From: Girardinichthys multiradiatus
Lineage: Eukaryota; Chordata; Actinopteri; Cyprinodontiformes; Goodeidae
NCBI RefSeq assembly: GCF_021462225.1
Contig: NC_061800.1
Span: forward strand, 2,862,501-2,926,500
Length of the DNA stretch: 64,000 nt
Direction: 5' to 3'
Shown: positions 33,215-45,318 of the stretch, one piece after another
Layout: the number at the start of each line of letters is the position of its first letter
How positions within the stretch are numbered: position 1 is the stretch's first letter
Made by a program: the position numbers and the translations under genes
The notes under the pieces: generated by a model
Database searches by the model: none
Told to the model about the DNA's origin: nothing
What the model saw: only the letters and a program-made list of their open reading frames with translations

Positions 33215-34443
33215 CTGTTTGAGGTTCTTGCATATTGTCAATAGCAGCAAATGTATTTTTGCAATTTAAATTCAAAATAAATATTTGTGTAACTGTATCA
33301 CTGTTGTGGGATTTTTACTATAGATCATGACTTTAATATAGATTAGTACATGGCTTTATTAAGGTGGGTATCAGGGTAACATCTGGTGCCAGTGTAGAAA
33401 CTGTTCATGGGCCAGCAGTGCCCACAGCTGGCCCATGTTGGCCGCCTCTGGCAAATCAGATCTGGGCCACCAAAGTGCCGTCATTCTTTGCGGTTGTGTG
33501 GGTCAGAACTGGGCCAGACCAATTTTGCTATGTGGGGATATTCCTCAGGCCACACTTTCATTAAGTCCAGACTAACTGGTGGGAGAACGTGTCTGCAGCT
33601 CCTCCAGAGTTGCCACAGGTCTGCTTGGCTGTCTTGGTGGATTTGATGTTTATCCAGTTGTGGAACATAATTCTGAGAGATTTTCAATACTTGGAATACT
33701 TTCTCATTAGCCTTTTTTCTTAGTTGCTTTGCTTTGTCTTTTCAAAAAAGATTTCAAAAACGGTGTATCAAGTTCCACGGATTTCACACTTTTTGCACTA
33801 CTTTCAGTTGATATATCGCACAAAATCCCGGTGAAATAAATCGAACCTTGACTTCATAGACTTAAAAAAATAATAAATAAAAATAGGATATAATCTTATT
33901 CTAATGGGTATGATTATTTATTGCCAGAATTCTGTATTCTAGTTGAATCATCCGACCGGGAGAACTGGTGTTTTAATTCTTGTTAAAAGAAGACACATCA
34001 GTCAAAATAAGCCGGCACCATACAGTAGATGGTTCATTGTTTTTAATATTATATATAATATTAATGAATAGATTCTTTAGCGAGTGTTAGTCAGAGATTT
34101 CAGCCTTTAATAAAGAGCACAGATGATGCAAATAAGATCAATGGATTGAAGAGGGAGACCCAGAAGAGAGTGAGCAGGAGGGGAGGGGAGGTGAGGTACA
34201 GGAGGAGGGAGGGGAGGCACACAGACCCTGGCGGACAGCAGAGGGAGGTTGGGCCGGGAACAATAGAAAGGAACGAAGCCAGCCCTGAAACAGCAAGCAA
34301 ACCGACAGGGCGACGGAAATAAAGAAGCCCAGAGGAGCTGATGGAGGGAGAGGTGCACACGGAGGACATGTGAAGAGCACAGCGGCCAGGGATTCGCTTT
34401 CTCTGTTTCTTTATTGGTGGATTGTATCGAACCGGATTCCGGC
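33215..34443. other. Non-coding region upstream of the host exon
   Basis: 33395-33545 is the TGGGCC repeat. 34100-34443 is rich in purines (GGAGGGGAGG, GGAGGGAGG) and becomes GC-rich, as expected for the 5' UTR and promoter of the host gene starting at 34444. No TATA box is evident. Confidence 0.45.
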
Positions 34444-34510
34444 ATGAACCCCGCAGAAGCGGCCGAGGAGGCGCCCAGCGACCCCGACACTGATGCCTTC
34501 TACAAAACAG
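34444..34510 (+). CDS. Probable first coding exon of a host gene (identity unknown)
   Basis: ATG at 34444 with G at -3. It encodes 22 residues, beginning MNPAEAAEE and ending DTDAFYKT, and one base of the next codon, followed by a strong donor (ACAAAACAG/GTAAGG, phase 1). The surroundings are GC- and CpG-rich (CCCCGCAGAAGCGGCCGAGG), unlike the AT-rich transposon DNA around. The acidic, Ala/Pro-rich N terminus gave me no family. No second exon was recognised in the remaining 29 kb, so the Maverick would lie in intron 1 if the call is right. It could instead be a chance ATG in a CpG island. Confidence 0.5.
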
Positions 34511-35087
34511 GTAAGGGGAAGGGCTGCAGATCTGCCCCATAAACGCATCACAACCGGGGTGCTATTAGCCAGAGGCTCTTGTAGGAGCGGCTGAACCCGG
34601 AGAGCAGCAGAGAGATGCAGAAAGGAGCGGAAAGCCGCTCCGGGCACCGGTGGAGGGGATCGGGGAGGGAGGCGGCTGTGCTGACCACACAATAACACTG
34701 AATCCAGTTTCAGAGCGTTTACACCCACAGAAACCTGGGCGGTGTGTGTTTGTTTCTGTGCTGGTGAGCGCTGATGCTGCTAATGGTCTCTGCAGGAGGA
34801 GCTGGGATCATGGAGGAGTGACATCAGAGAAGCAGCTGAAAACGTCAGGAAATACTGTCCAGCATGCAGCTTCAGTCCTGTGTGTGTGTTTGAGAGGGAA
34901 AGAGGGTGTGTGTGTGTGTCTTATCCTTCCTACAAAAACACACGATGCCTGATTTAACCGATCTGAAATCAGATTGTTGCAGGAAGGAGATGGAGGCTGG
35001 GTGATGGTGGGAACTGTGGGAGAAATCCTCTCGTTATGATTCTGATAAGTTGTGTCCCGAGGTGCAGTAAAGGAAAAAAACGAATGG

Positions 35088-35159
35088 CATCATCTGCTGG
35101 CAGCTTCTTCTGCAGGACCTGGGGGGTGGTCCTGCAGAAGAACCTGCCAGCAGATGATG
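35088..35159. repeat. Near-perfect inverted repeat (32-bp arms, 8-nt loop)
   Basis: Left arm 35088-35119 and right arm 35128-35159 pair at 31 of 32 positions around the loop TGGGGGGT. The single mismatch lies at AGCTGCC versus ACCTGCC. Confidence 0.93.
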
Positions 35160-35673
35160 TCTGGTGGCTCCGCAGCCGCTGACTCAGATAAGTCATTTAG
35201 CAGAGAAACCTTTTAATTGATCCAGTCAGTTATAAAGCAGATTCTCAGAGTTCTCTCTGTTCCATCTGGTTCCATAAAAGCTGTTCTTTGTCATGTGTGA
35301 TTCTAATAGAACATCTATTCACTCTTTTCCTCGTGTTTCAATTTTTCCTCTTTTAAATCTACTAATAAATAATTAGTGATGATGGGAAAACACTAACCTT
35401 ATTTTAGTGTTGTATAATTATCCTGTTACTGAATCAGGGTCAGCGGTGGTGTTGGAAGATGATGTGTGTAAGCTCAGGTGATCAGCTGATCCCACTAAAA
35501 TTAATGTTTTCACTGGTTTAATACAGAAACTCTGGAAATGTTTTGAGTTGATTAGTAACCAGCCATGATGAAGGATGACACACCCTGAATCTAAATAAAA
35601 AGCTCATCTGGAGCAGAGTGTGCTGTCTGTGTGGCAGAGAACACGGAGCAGCCACACTTCATGTGAGCCTTCT

Positions 35674-35706
<33 letters not shown>

Positions 35707-38159
35707 GTTCCTTTCTTCATTGGTGGCTGACAGTTGGTCAACCAACAGACATGGAAGTCTGTTAGTTGACTCACATGTCAAAACCTGGGCAACTGGGATG
35801 AGAAATTCAGATGTGCTCAGAAGTAAAATCAGTGAGCCAGATGTTTGTGTACTAAAGAATTTATGGTACTTTGCAAAATCATTTGCAGTTAGTTTTCTAA
35901 ATGTGTGCAATCAAAGCTTCAATTCTTTGATATATGAGAGATATGCCCATAAATCAGCCAGGCCATCAATTAGGGTGATATGTGTAAAGTTTTAAACATG
36001 GATCTGCTTCCATCTGTGAGGGTCAGTCTTGCTGTGACAGTTGGCTGTCTTTCAATCAAACAGCTTCAGACAGACCCCAGACAGACCAGTTACTGTCTGC
36101 TGCCGGATTAATGTGGGCCTTCAGTCAGCTAAAGCCCAGTGAGCAACAGACCAGATTTCAAAGCTGAAGCTACACGTGGAGCTCATTTAGGCATGGTATG
36201 TGATAATTCTTTTTATAGCAGGGATTTACTCCTATTTATATAGTCATTTACCCAAACATGACTGTTTGGTCTAAAACTTGGACTTAAAAAATCAAGGTCC
36301 AAAAATAAGTCTGGAAATCATGCCAAAAATAATTCAAAGCACAAACTTAAAGATATCTTTATTAAATTTAGTATTCGGAAGTAATTTCATCAGTCATTGT
36401 GCTAAAAATACCCAATGGGTAGTCGCAATCCTGTAGTCACCATAAACTGTTGAGGGTGATACAGGATTGTGGAACAAGTGGGACTTCGTGATATAATACA
36501 AAGCAATGACAGAATAGCCACACAGTTCAAAGGTGCAAACAACAGAACCATCAGATGATCGTCCTGCAACGGCCTGATCTGAGAAATGTGTTTTTCAGCT
36601 GAGGATGGCACACTGCAGTGTTTCCTCTGGTTAAAGCACTAAAGGCATTTGAACAGCCTGCATGAGAACCATGACGCAGAACTCGGATTCATAAAAATTG
36701 CTGTGGTATGGTTCTGTCTGAAACTTTGAGCTAAGCTTTGAGTTTTGTCAGTTTGTGGAGGATGTCAATCTTTCACCAAGCCTCTTCTCACCATGGCTAA
36801 CCCTTTTTTTTTTTCTGTCTGTATTGAGAGAATAGTCGAGCCAAACTCCGCCTTGCCAGTTAAGAACAGATACAGGAGCCTGCAGCAGCCAAAATACTTA
36901 AGAAATTACAATATATCTTTCCCTACTCACCATTATGAGAACACTCGATGAGATTCCTAGTTTTGTAGTTTATTCCATTTTGTTTGTTAAATTTCACAAT
37001 TCTGTCTACATTTTCACATCCCTGAAATCATAGTCTGTATTCTATGCACGTTGCCCAGGTGGGTGCTGCAAGTTATAAACTACTCCACTTTGGCCAGATT
37101 GATGTGAATGTCAGAATGTTCCTGGTTGCTCTGAGGATCTGAACGGATTTATGAGTCACAGAAGGAAAAAGAAGCTGTTGCTTCAGCCAGCTCATTTTAC
37201 CCGATACTGGTGCATGGATGTCATTGTGGCCTTCAGTAAGACCCTGGTGCAAACGGCAACTACGGAGAGGTGACGACTGTTCAAATGCTTTATTAACACA
37301 GACAGGTAAGCGAAGGTTTCATCGGGGTTCAGGGATGGAATCCAGGAAGGCGCTGAGGGAGAGAGGTAAGTGTTAATAAGGAAGCAGAGACACTAATAAC
37401 TGATGATGATGAAGAGGAGCAACTGATTCTTACTGTTTGTGGAGATGGTGGGGGTTCAGGGGGAGGGTGGGTATCTCCACAGGGGCTGAGGCTGTCAGAC
37501 TGTGGTGAGCGGTGTAGGTTGGTAATGACCATGTGTTTCCAGAGGGAGATGGTAGATGGTGGTGGAGCGTTATGAGGTTGGGCAGACAGGTGAGTGTTGG
37601 TGGCGAAGTATAGAAGAGTTCCGACTGCATATTTCATATCCAAATAAATAACTCAAATGTTTCATCCATCCCAAAGAAACCCAGACAGTTTGCCTTACAA
37701 TATTTTGAAATGTTTTATTAGAACATGACAATTGAAAACTGGAAAACATCTAAATTCCACCAAACCTCTTCACTTGCTCAACATAATGAATGTAGATGGA
37801 GAGACTTTGAGGCTGATCTGAGTTTGACACCTGAAACTATTTTCTGTCAGTAGGACACCAACCAGCTTTTGCACAGGTAGCCCTTAATACTGATCAAGAT
37901 TTGAAGGTCTGCAATTTTGTATAGTACACATAAAAAGTATGTGGTCCTTTTAAGTAGTTGTTGTCAAAGGTTTTCTCTACCACTGAGCTTAAATCTGTTG
38001 TCTGTTCAGAATGAAAGTAACACGACTGCTGATTTAGCTCTTTCCAGATGAAAGACAACACACAACAAACATCAATGCAGTATCAGAAACCCTCAGAACA
38101 AAATCATGCTGCTGTAACTCCCCTCCTTTCTTTAGAGTCCGACTCCAATAATGAGTGCA

Positions 38160-38320
38160 TTATCACTCGTAGCTTACTGCTGTGTGTGTGTGGGGGGGCT
38201 TCCTCCCACTGTAAAGTGCCCTTAGGTCTGAGTGTGTGTGCATAGTTGTGTGTCTCTTTGTAACCCTGTGATGGACTGGCGACCTGTCCAGAGTGTGCAC
38301 CCCTTTTATTAACCACTGGA
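38160..38320. repeat. Interspersed repeat of the ACTGGCGACCTGTCC family
   Basis: TAAAGTGCCCTTAGGTCTGA and GATGGACTGGCGACCTGTCC blocks. It resembles 2838-2970 and, more weakly, 20685-20800. Confidence 0.6.
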
Positions 38321-40799
38321 GATAAGCTCCCTGCAAAAATAAGCTGCTATAGAAAAGATCATATGCATCCATAATGGACAATGGTGTTACTGTTTCCCCA
38401 TTATTAATAGTAGGGGAACTAGCTTGTGTTTTGCACCCCCATTTTTAGACTCAAAAAAATCTCAATCCCCTGAGGTCTGACAAATGTCTGAACTCTCTTT
38501 TAATTTCATGTATCTTATATTTTTTTAAAGTAGCAAACTAAAGTTGAATATTAGAAATATTTACTAAATATTAGTTACCTCTGAGTTGTTGTTCATACAA
38601 ACTCTCATTTGGAAATAAGTCACTTCATTAAGTCTGTCTAGTCAGACAGTATCCAGCCATAGGAAGTGAATGCTTCTGAACCTCAATCAGTAAAGTATTA
38701 TAACAGAGCTCCATGCGTCTCACTCATCATAAATCAGCTAGACATAGTGCAGGCAATTTTGCACAGCATAGCACTATTCAGGTAGAGGGTGCCCAGACCT
38801 ACTGGTCTGCATCAAAGACATGCAGTCTGTGTCTGTAGTAACGAAGCTCCCATTCACAGAAACACCACCCTGTTCACTTTTCTCACTCACCTCAACTGTA
38901 AACAGAAATGTATTAGTCTAACTTTAGTTTGTTACTTGGCAAGTTGATTCTGATTCTAAATCAGCGTATATCCCAGACAGTGTGAAAGACCGAAGTCCTG
39001 TATTTTTAAAATCACACAGTGTGTGTGTGTGTGTGATAAGTCATAAAAATCTGTTTTACGAGATCCAGCTGACCTCTTCCATAACCCTCAGGTCCAGTTC
39101 TAACACTCTATGCCCACTGCATTGACGTTTGGCAGAAAAGCAAAGCTTTATTCACAAAATTCATATTAATGTCATTAACAGCATCTCCAGTGTTCCAGTA
39201 ATACAGTAAGAAATGGAAAAAACACAAGCTTTCTATCTACGGAAAGTCATGTAAGCATTCAGCGAAACTACTGAACAAGTAACAGATTCCAAATAGCGGG
39301 AAAACAGAATAACTGCAATCTGAAAACACAGGAATTCACAGGAAGCTCTTAGTGTCATGCTAATCAGCTGGGTATAAATAGTGTCCCAAATAATCAGGCG
39401 GAAACAGGAAGTGACATACATGCATGGATACCTCAACACAAGCAATCAGAGAGTATTTGTCAGAGTAAAGACGCCAGCTGTCTGTCAGGGGCTGCTCATG
39501 TTGTGCTCCCAGAAAAACTATGAATTCTTATTCTGCGAACAAAACAGCAGAAAATAGCAGGGTCATTGAGGTGTTTGTTAGAAGCAGCTGATGCACAGTT
39601 ACTCCTAACACAAGCATGCTGGGAGATCCAGAGTACTTTTCCAGTAAGTGGTACTGTAGCTGCATTGCTAAACATGTCAGATTCCTGCTGACTACTGTGA
39701 ACGTCCTCTATTTAGAATCCGGCTAATTCTTGGTCTATGCACAGTGTGTGTTCTTTTTTTTCCGACTTTTTAAGTGGTGAATTGACACTCGCTGTGCATA
39801 CAAGCGGGTAATTAGGGATAATTTTCACAACTAATCTGCAGAAAGCCTTGAGTAATGTCTGTTGCCATGGGGATGTTTAGTAGAGACAAACGGTGGCAGT
39901 TCAAGCAGCTGCTCAGTCAGTTTCATTCTACTGAAAATCTAACACTACATCCTGATCTGTTGAAGCTGCCTGCGGAGACAGAGACCTGGACTGAAAGTTT
40001 GATCATGCAAACTGATCCCCTCGATTGTTGCTGCTTGTTTGTGTGATGCAACCTGAATACGCACCATGCAGAGAGCTTTTTGCAGATTCTTTATAGTGAT
40101 AATGCAGACTCGATTAACCAGTCTTATAAAGTATAGACAATATTAAGAACTTGTAATACAAAGAAAATGTGGGCACCTCCTATATCTGCAGGCTACGGAG
40201 GGGCAGCTGGTTAAGATGCATTTAAGGGACAGAAAATAAAAGCATAATCTGCTTCAGAATGGTCTGTGTTTACAAGATGTATAATGGGTGTTGTAGGTAA
40301 AAAGATTTCTTTTGCAATGTTAGGCTTTATTCAGTAGTTTAGTTTGGCTAAAGGGTGACAATGGTTGTAATTACTTATTCAGACCCAAACAACGTGGCTT
40401 GGGTTTTAGGAAAATCTGTTTTTCCAAGCAATGTTTCTTAAAAATAAAGCCTTGATAAAGATAAATATTGGGCTTCTTTTTTACTTTTTGTTTTTTTTCT
40501 GCAGCACTAGTGGCCTGTATTTTTCTAATTTCTTCGACAGTAGGCTGACAGTAAAAGGGTGGAGAGGGGAAAAACATGCAGCAATGGCCACCTGAGCCAG
40601 GAGTTGACCCTGTGATGGGGTGGACCCTTTCAACTAAACTGGCAATTTTTTATTTGCATTGGAACTGCTCACTAGGGTCTAATACAGTGTATTGATGTGC
40701 ACAACCACTTGACAGACACCTATCAGTTGGTATGTATGTATGTATGTATCACTTAATCAGTGTTGCTTCCTGACAATCAATTTCACATGCTGTTGTGCA

Positions 40800-41583
40800 A
40801 ATGGAATAGACAATGGGGGAAATCTTTGGAACAGGAGGAGCACTTCCAGAGCCCTGCAAAATGACCTCCAGCAGGCCACAAATGTACATGTGTCTGCACA
40901 AACGGTTAGAAACCGACTCCATGAGGATGGTATGAGGGCCCGACGTCCACAAATGGGGGTTGTGCTCACAGCCCAACACTGTGCAGGATGCGTGGCATTT
41001 GCCAGAGAACACCAGGATTCGCAAATTTGCCACTGGTGCCCTGTGCTCTTCACAGATGAAAGCAGGTTCACACTGAGCACATGTGACAGATTCTGGTGAC
41101 ACCGTGCAGAGCAATCTGCTGCCTGCAACATCCTTCAGCATGACCGGTTTGGCAGTGGGTCAGTAATGGTGTGGGGTGGCATGGCCCTCCAAAGAAATGA
41201 CTGCCATTAGGTACTGAGATGAGATCCTCTGACCCCTTGTGAGACCATATGCTGGTGTGGTTGGCCCTGGGCTCCTAATGCAGAACAATGCTAGACTTCA
41301 TGTGGCTGGAGTTTGTCAGCAGTTCCTGCAAGATGAAGACATTGAAGATATGGACTGGCCCGCCAGTTTCCCAGACCTGAATCCGATTGAGCACATCTGG
41401 GACATCATGTCTCGCTCTATCCACCAACGTCGCGCTGCACCACAGACTGTCCAGGAGTTGGCGGATGCTTTAGTCCAGGTCTGGGAGGAGATCCCTCAGG
41501 AGACCATCCGCCGTCTCATCAGGAGCATGTCCAGGCATTGTAGGGAGGTCATACAGGCACGTGGAGGCCACACACAATACTGA
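40800..41583 (+). pseudogene. Degenerate Tc1-like transposase (family C)
   Basis: Frame 40740-41099 holds the middle part (VHVSAQTVRNRLHEDGMRAR, second helix-turn-helix; LFTDESRF, first catalytic Asp) and ends at an in-frame TGA. Codons to about 41200 continue (GSGSVMVWGGMA). After a frame change 41239-41583 gives LMQNNARLHVAGV and FPDLNPIEHIWD (catalytic Glu) to the usual C terminus GGHTQY. The second catalytic Asp is Asn here (QNNAR where QDNAR is usual). The first DNA-binding helix and clear terminal repeats are absent. Confidence 0.85.
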
Positions 41584-41589
41584 ACCTCC

Positions 41590-43245
41590 TTTTGACTTGT
41601 TTTAAGGACATTACATCAAAACACCCAAATCTAGAAAAATCAAACTGTATTTTCCACAACATATTGTTACATGTCTTTGGTTCATTCAGGCTCTAAGAGA
41701 GAGCAAGAATTTGAATGTATAACAGGAAGGTTGAACAATGTACAGCAGAAGTGCAGGCTTTCAGAAGTCTTAGATCTACATTCTATAAAATATACGCATG
41801 CAGACCCCTGTTTTATTACATCAGCTGTGGAGGCCTAACTGCTCACATTAAATGCTAAAGAGTTTAAAATCCCAACTCCGTAATCATTTTTGTCTTTGTT
41901 TTAAAATAGTAAAACGCTGTCTTCACATTGTGACATTGTCTTTGCTCCTAATTTAAATAAAGCTTCCTATAACTTAACAAGCAGTGTTTGAGGTGGACTG
42001 GGTAGTATATCAGAATCAGTCCATACTGGATCACATCAAGGTTTCGCTGGAAAACTACCTTGTTTGCAGCAGATTGTGTTTCCTGTAATCCTAAAACTCT
42101 TCCCCTGAAGATCAAACTGTGGAAGAGACTGAATTCATGAATGTCCACATGATGACTTGTCTAACCCCCCACAACAAAATGATAATAGTTGACATTACAT
42201 ATGCTGTTTGCATTTAAGTTTTCATCATGTAAAAATGTTAGTTGTGTACAGGAGTGTTTGGGAATGTAAGCAGAGATATTAAGTGATTTACCTGTAATCC
42301 ATTCACAGTGTGTTTTCCCTTCAGCTTCACCACAAAATTGCTCTCTAACTCACACACAGGGGAAGCATTTCATTGGCATGTGTATGGTTGTGTGTAGTTA
42401 TGCTGATACACTGCTGTAATTTGGACAGCCTGGATGTTTAGTTTTTAAATCTTATGCAGAGGGATTCAAGCTCATGATGAAGGAATGCTGTTTAAATGAT
42501 GCCTATAATGAGATCTTATCAGATCAACCAGGAAACAGCACTGTGGGGACTGATACTGATGCAGCAGAGAAACTGTTGGATCTTTATCAGAGAGATCAGT
42601 TAGTTTTACTACAAATAACTATTAGTAAGTGCCAAAGGTAATTATTAACAAAGTTAGTCATTTTAATCAAAATTACCAAGTCGGGGCACCACCTGATTAT
42701 CAGGAATTAACAGCCAATTGGTTCTCACTCTCTCAGTTATTGTTTTATGACTACATGCTTGGTGAGATGTGGTATTATAGAACAGTGTATGAAGGAGTGA
42801 ATTCATCCACTGGTGCTCCCCAACAGCAAGCCCTGCACACATATACAAAATACACACAATCAGTGTTTATCCAAAGTACAGAAATTTGTTCACAAAATAC
42901 TTGAATAGTTGACTTATGTTGTGTAACTAGTCATCACATTGACTGAATAGACAGACGGCGCAGTGATGTTGCATCTTATACAGAGTCCAGGAAGTCCAAG
43001 GCCAGAGAAGACATGGCGGCTCTCAGTCTACTGGCTGGGGTGAGTGTTTTCTTGGACTGGTGCACGCATCATGTGTGCAGAACTTTGCTTTCAGTGGTGT
43101 TTTGTTCAGGCAGTGGGGAAAAACTACTTTGTCCATGTAATTGGGGACATCGTCTCATCATGGGGAATCTATAATTGTTTCAGATTCTTTCTGCAGGAGC
43201 TCAGCCAGGTTCAGGTGTGGGTTATTCTCAGCCGGGGTACAGTCA
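41590..43245. other. No recognisable feature
   Basis: Anonymous DNA with no gene I can support. Confidence 0.5.
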
Positions 43246-43248
43246 CTG

Positions 43249-43425
43249 GATACACAAACAGCAGACTGTACTTTACTTCGAATCCTGGGTAGATGCAATC
43301 GTACACTCTGCCAGCGAGATCAAGATGTTTATGTGTCTCAATTCTGGGATTCCAGGTGTGAAACTCCTCCTTTCTGGGAGCTGTCATGAAAAAGGGTCAA
43401 TACTAGGCATTCTAGGACTCTGAAT
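43249..43425. repeat. Direct repeat, copy 1 of 2
   Basis: About 177 bp beginning ATACACAAACAGCAGACTGT; matches 44434-44610 with differences that are mostly C/T or G/A. Open frames cross it on both strands, but no family is recognised. Confidence 0.85.
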
Positions 43426-44433
43426 TTTTTTATCCTTGTCTTTTGTTCTCTGGGCAGTTCTGTTCCTTCCATGGCTGGCCCCAACAAGATGCAAATAAAT
43501 TCATTGACACTCCTGGTAAAGATGTGTAAAGCCACTTAAATAAATCTGTTTTTTATTGCCGCAGCATAATGTTCTGTTTGTTCTCATGTGAAATCCCATG
43601 TATAGAAATGATTGTTCTCCAAATCATCAGGGGCACAATTATTACACTTTACCATTAGGACATCACTTAGCCTACAAATAGTTTATCATGTCATGCATTT
43701 TAACAAGGTTTGGAATAGAAACAGGCCCACAGCATCACAGATAGTTATCGTGTTCCTATTTTTTAACTATGGACATGAGGTGCTTTTCCCACATCCGGTG
43801 TTGTTCACCTGAAGTGTTTGCTGCTGAGAAGCAGAACACACAGTCCAAGTTAGAGTCCCAGTAGAGTTTGGCAAACTCCAAGTTTCTCTTTGTAATGTTA
43901 GGACATAAATTGTTGTTTTTGCTGTTATTTTACTCTGACACAAGTCATCAGAAGAAGTCAACAGTTTTATTAGTGCAGTTATAACAACCTTTTGTATATA
44001 TGAATGGCAGCCATATTGGATTTTGAAGTGGTGGTAAATGGGGAAACGTTTGTCCTTTCAAGTTGGATGTCCACATTTATAGGCATTCCAATACATTTTT
44101 CTGACATGGAGATTCTGACTTCTAGGTGCAGATGGATCTCACTGTTATTACCACTCTATACCACATATTCTGACAGAACAGTAAACAGTGGGTGGATTTC
44201 ACCTCAGGAGCACGCCTCAAAGTAAAGCAGAACAGTGGCATTACTGACGCAGGGCTCATCCCTCTGTTCTTACTGGTTCTGAACTGACAGAGTGAGGAGT
44301 CTAAAATAAGTAATTTATCATGGAGCTGGAGAATCAGCAGGTTCTAAAGAAGGGGAGGTATAAAAGAAGTAAGAGACAGTATAATTCGTCATGGAGATGG
44401 TATGAATATGAAACGTTTTTCTTGCAGTAACCG

Positions 44434-44610
44434 GATACACAAACAGCAGACTGTACTTTACTTTAAATCCAGGGTAGATGCAATCGTACACTCTGCCAGT
44501 GAGATCAAGACGTTCATGCGTCTCAATTCTGGGATTCCAGGTGAGAAACTCCTCCTTCCTGGGAACTGTCATGAAAAAGGGTCAATACTAGGCATTCTAA
44601 GACTCCAAAT
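44434..44610. repeat. Direct repeat, copy 2 of 2
   Basis: Second copy, about 1.18 kb downstream of the first in the same orientation, extending through CCTGGGAACTGTCATGAAAA and the following ACTAGGCATTCTA block. Confidence 0.85.
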
Positions 44611-44619
44611 TTTTATCCT

Positions 44620-45091
44620 TGTCCAGTCTTTTGGTTTGAAGTTATTACACACAGTATACTTCAACTCAAATTTACATTGATTCTTTACAAATAGAAACAG
44701 TTAACATATATTTTAAAAGTGTCCATCCTGACTTAAGTTCAAAGATTCCATTTAATAACTTTTCAGGATGGTTTCTGTCCTGATGTTGGTTTGTTGTCCT
44801 GCTGTGGGTTTCACAATTCCAAGTGTAAAAAACTTGTTTTACAGTCTTTAAAGTGGACCTATTATGTAAAATTCACTTTTTGATTGTTTTTATACTTCCA
44901 TTTGGGTCTCTAATGCTTCTACAAACACTCCAAACCCCCAAACATTTGGCCATTTTTTTTTTTGCTATAAATGAATGTTTTATTCTTCTAGAAAGACATT
45001 ATTTCTAGCTCTGCTGCAGGTGTGCCATCTCTGTTAAAGACAAAGCTCATCGCATTGTTTGGTGCTAACATGTCACATGACGATACTGAAC
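44620..45091. other. Left flank of the Maverick
   Basis: Anonymous sequence up to the target-site duplication. Confidence 0.5.
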
Positions 45092-45097
45092 CTCGTA
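45092..45097. repeat. Maverick target-site duplication, left
   Basis: CTCGTA, repeated at 61903-61908. A 6-bp duplication is the known hallmark of Maverick/Polinton insertion. Confidence 0.9.
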
Positions 45098-45318
45098 AGA
45101 GAATTTAAGTACACCCTTTCATCAAACGTTTTGACAGGTGGGCGGGACTTCCGGTGAGGGCGGGACTTCCGGTTGGCGCCATGTGGGTGACATGTGGGCG
45201 GGAGGTCACGTGGTCAAGCAGGTGGTGTGTCCAAGGGGGCGTAACCGTGGATGCTGATTGGTTGTCGTCATTAGGGGCGATACCTTAAGTGAGTCAATTA
45301 AAACACAGGGGTGTGTTT
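45098..45318 (+). repeat. Maverick terminal inverted repeat, left
   Basis: Matches the reverse complement of 61680-61902 with two substitutions (AAACGTTTT/AAACTTTTT and TTAAGTGAG/TTAAATGAG) and a 2-bp AG difference at the tip. It contains two copies of GGGCGGGACTTCCGGT (45140-45155, 45158-45173), TTGGCGCC (45173-45180), a third GGGCGGG (45196-45202), CACGTG (45207-45212) and ATTGG (45257-45261). Confidence 0.97.

Larger units (their letters stand above)
34511..40700. other. Anonymous non-coding DNA (possible intron 1)
   Basis: No coding exon recognised. It holds a near-perfect hairpin (35088-35159), a TA run (35685-35706), a short GT run (39018-39034), a repeat of the ACTGGCGACCTGTCC family (38160-38320), and (GTAT)n at 40732-40748. 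Confidence 0.5.

Noticed and set aside
42976..43029. Exon-like stretch between TATACAG and GTGAGT that would join in phase with the host exon
   Set aside because: Frame compatibility over 18 codons is weak evidence, and the following candidate exon belongs to a duplicated repeat (43249-43425).
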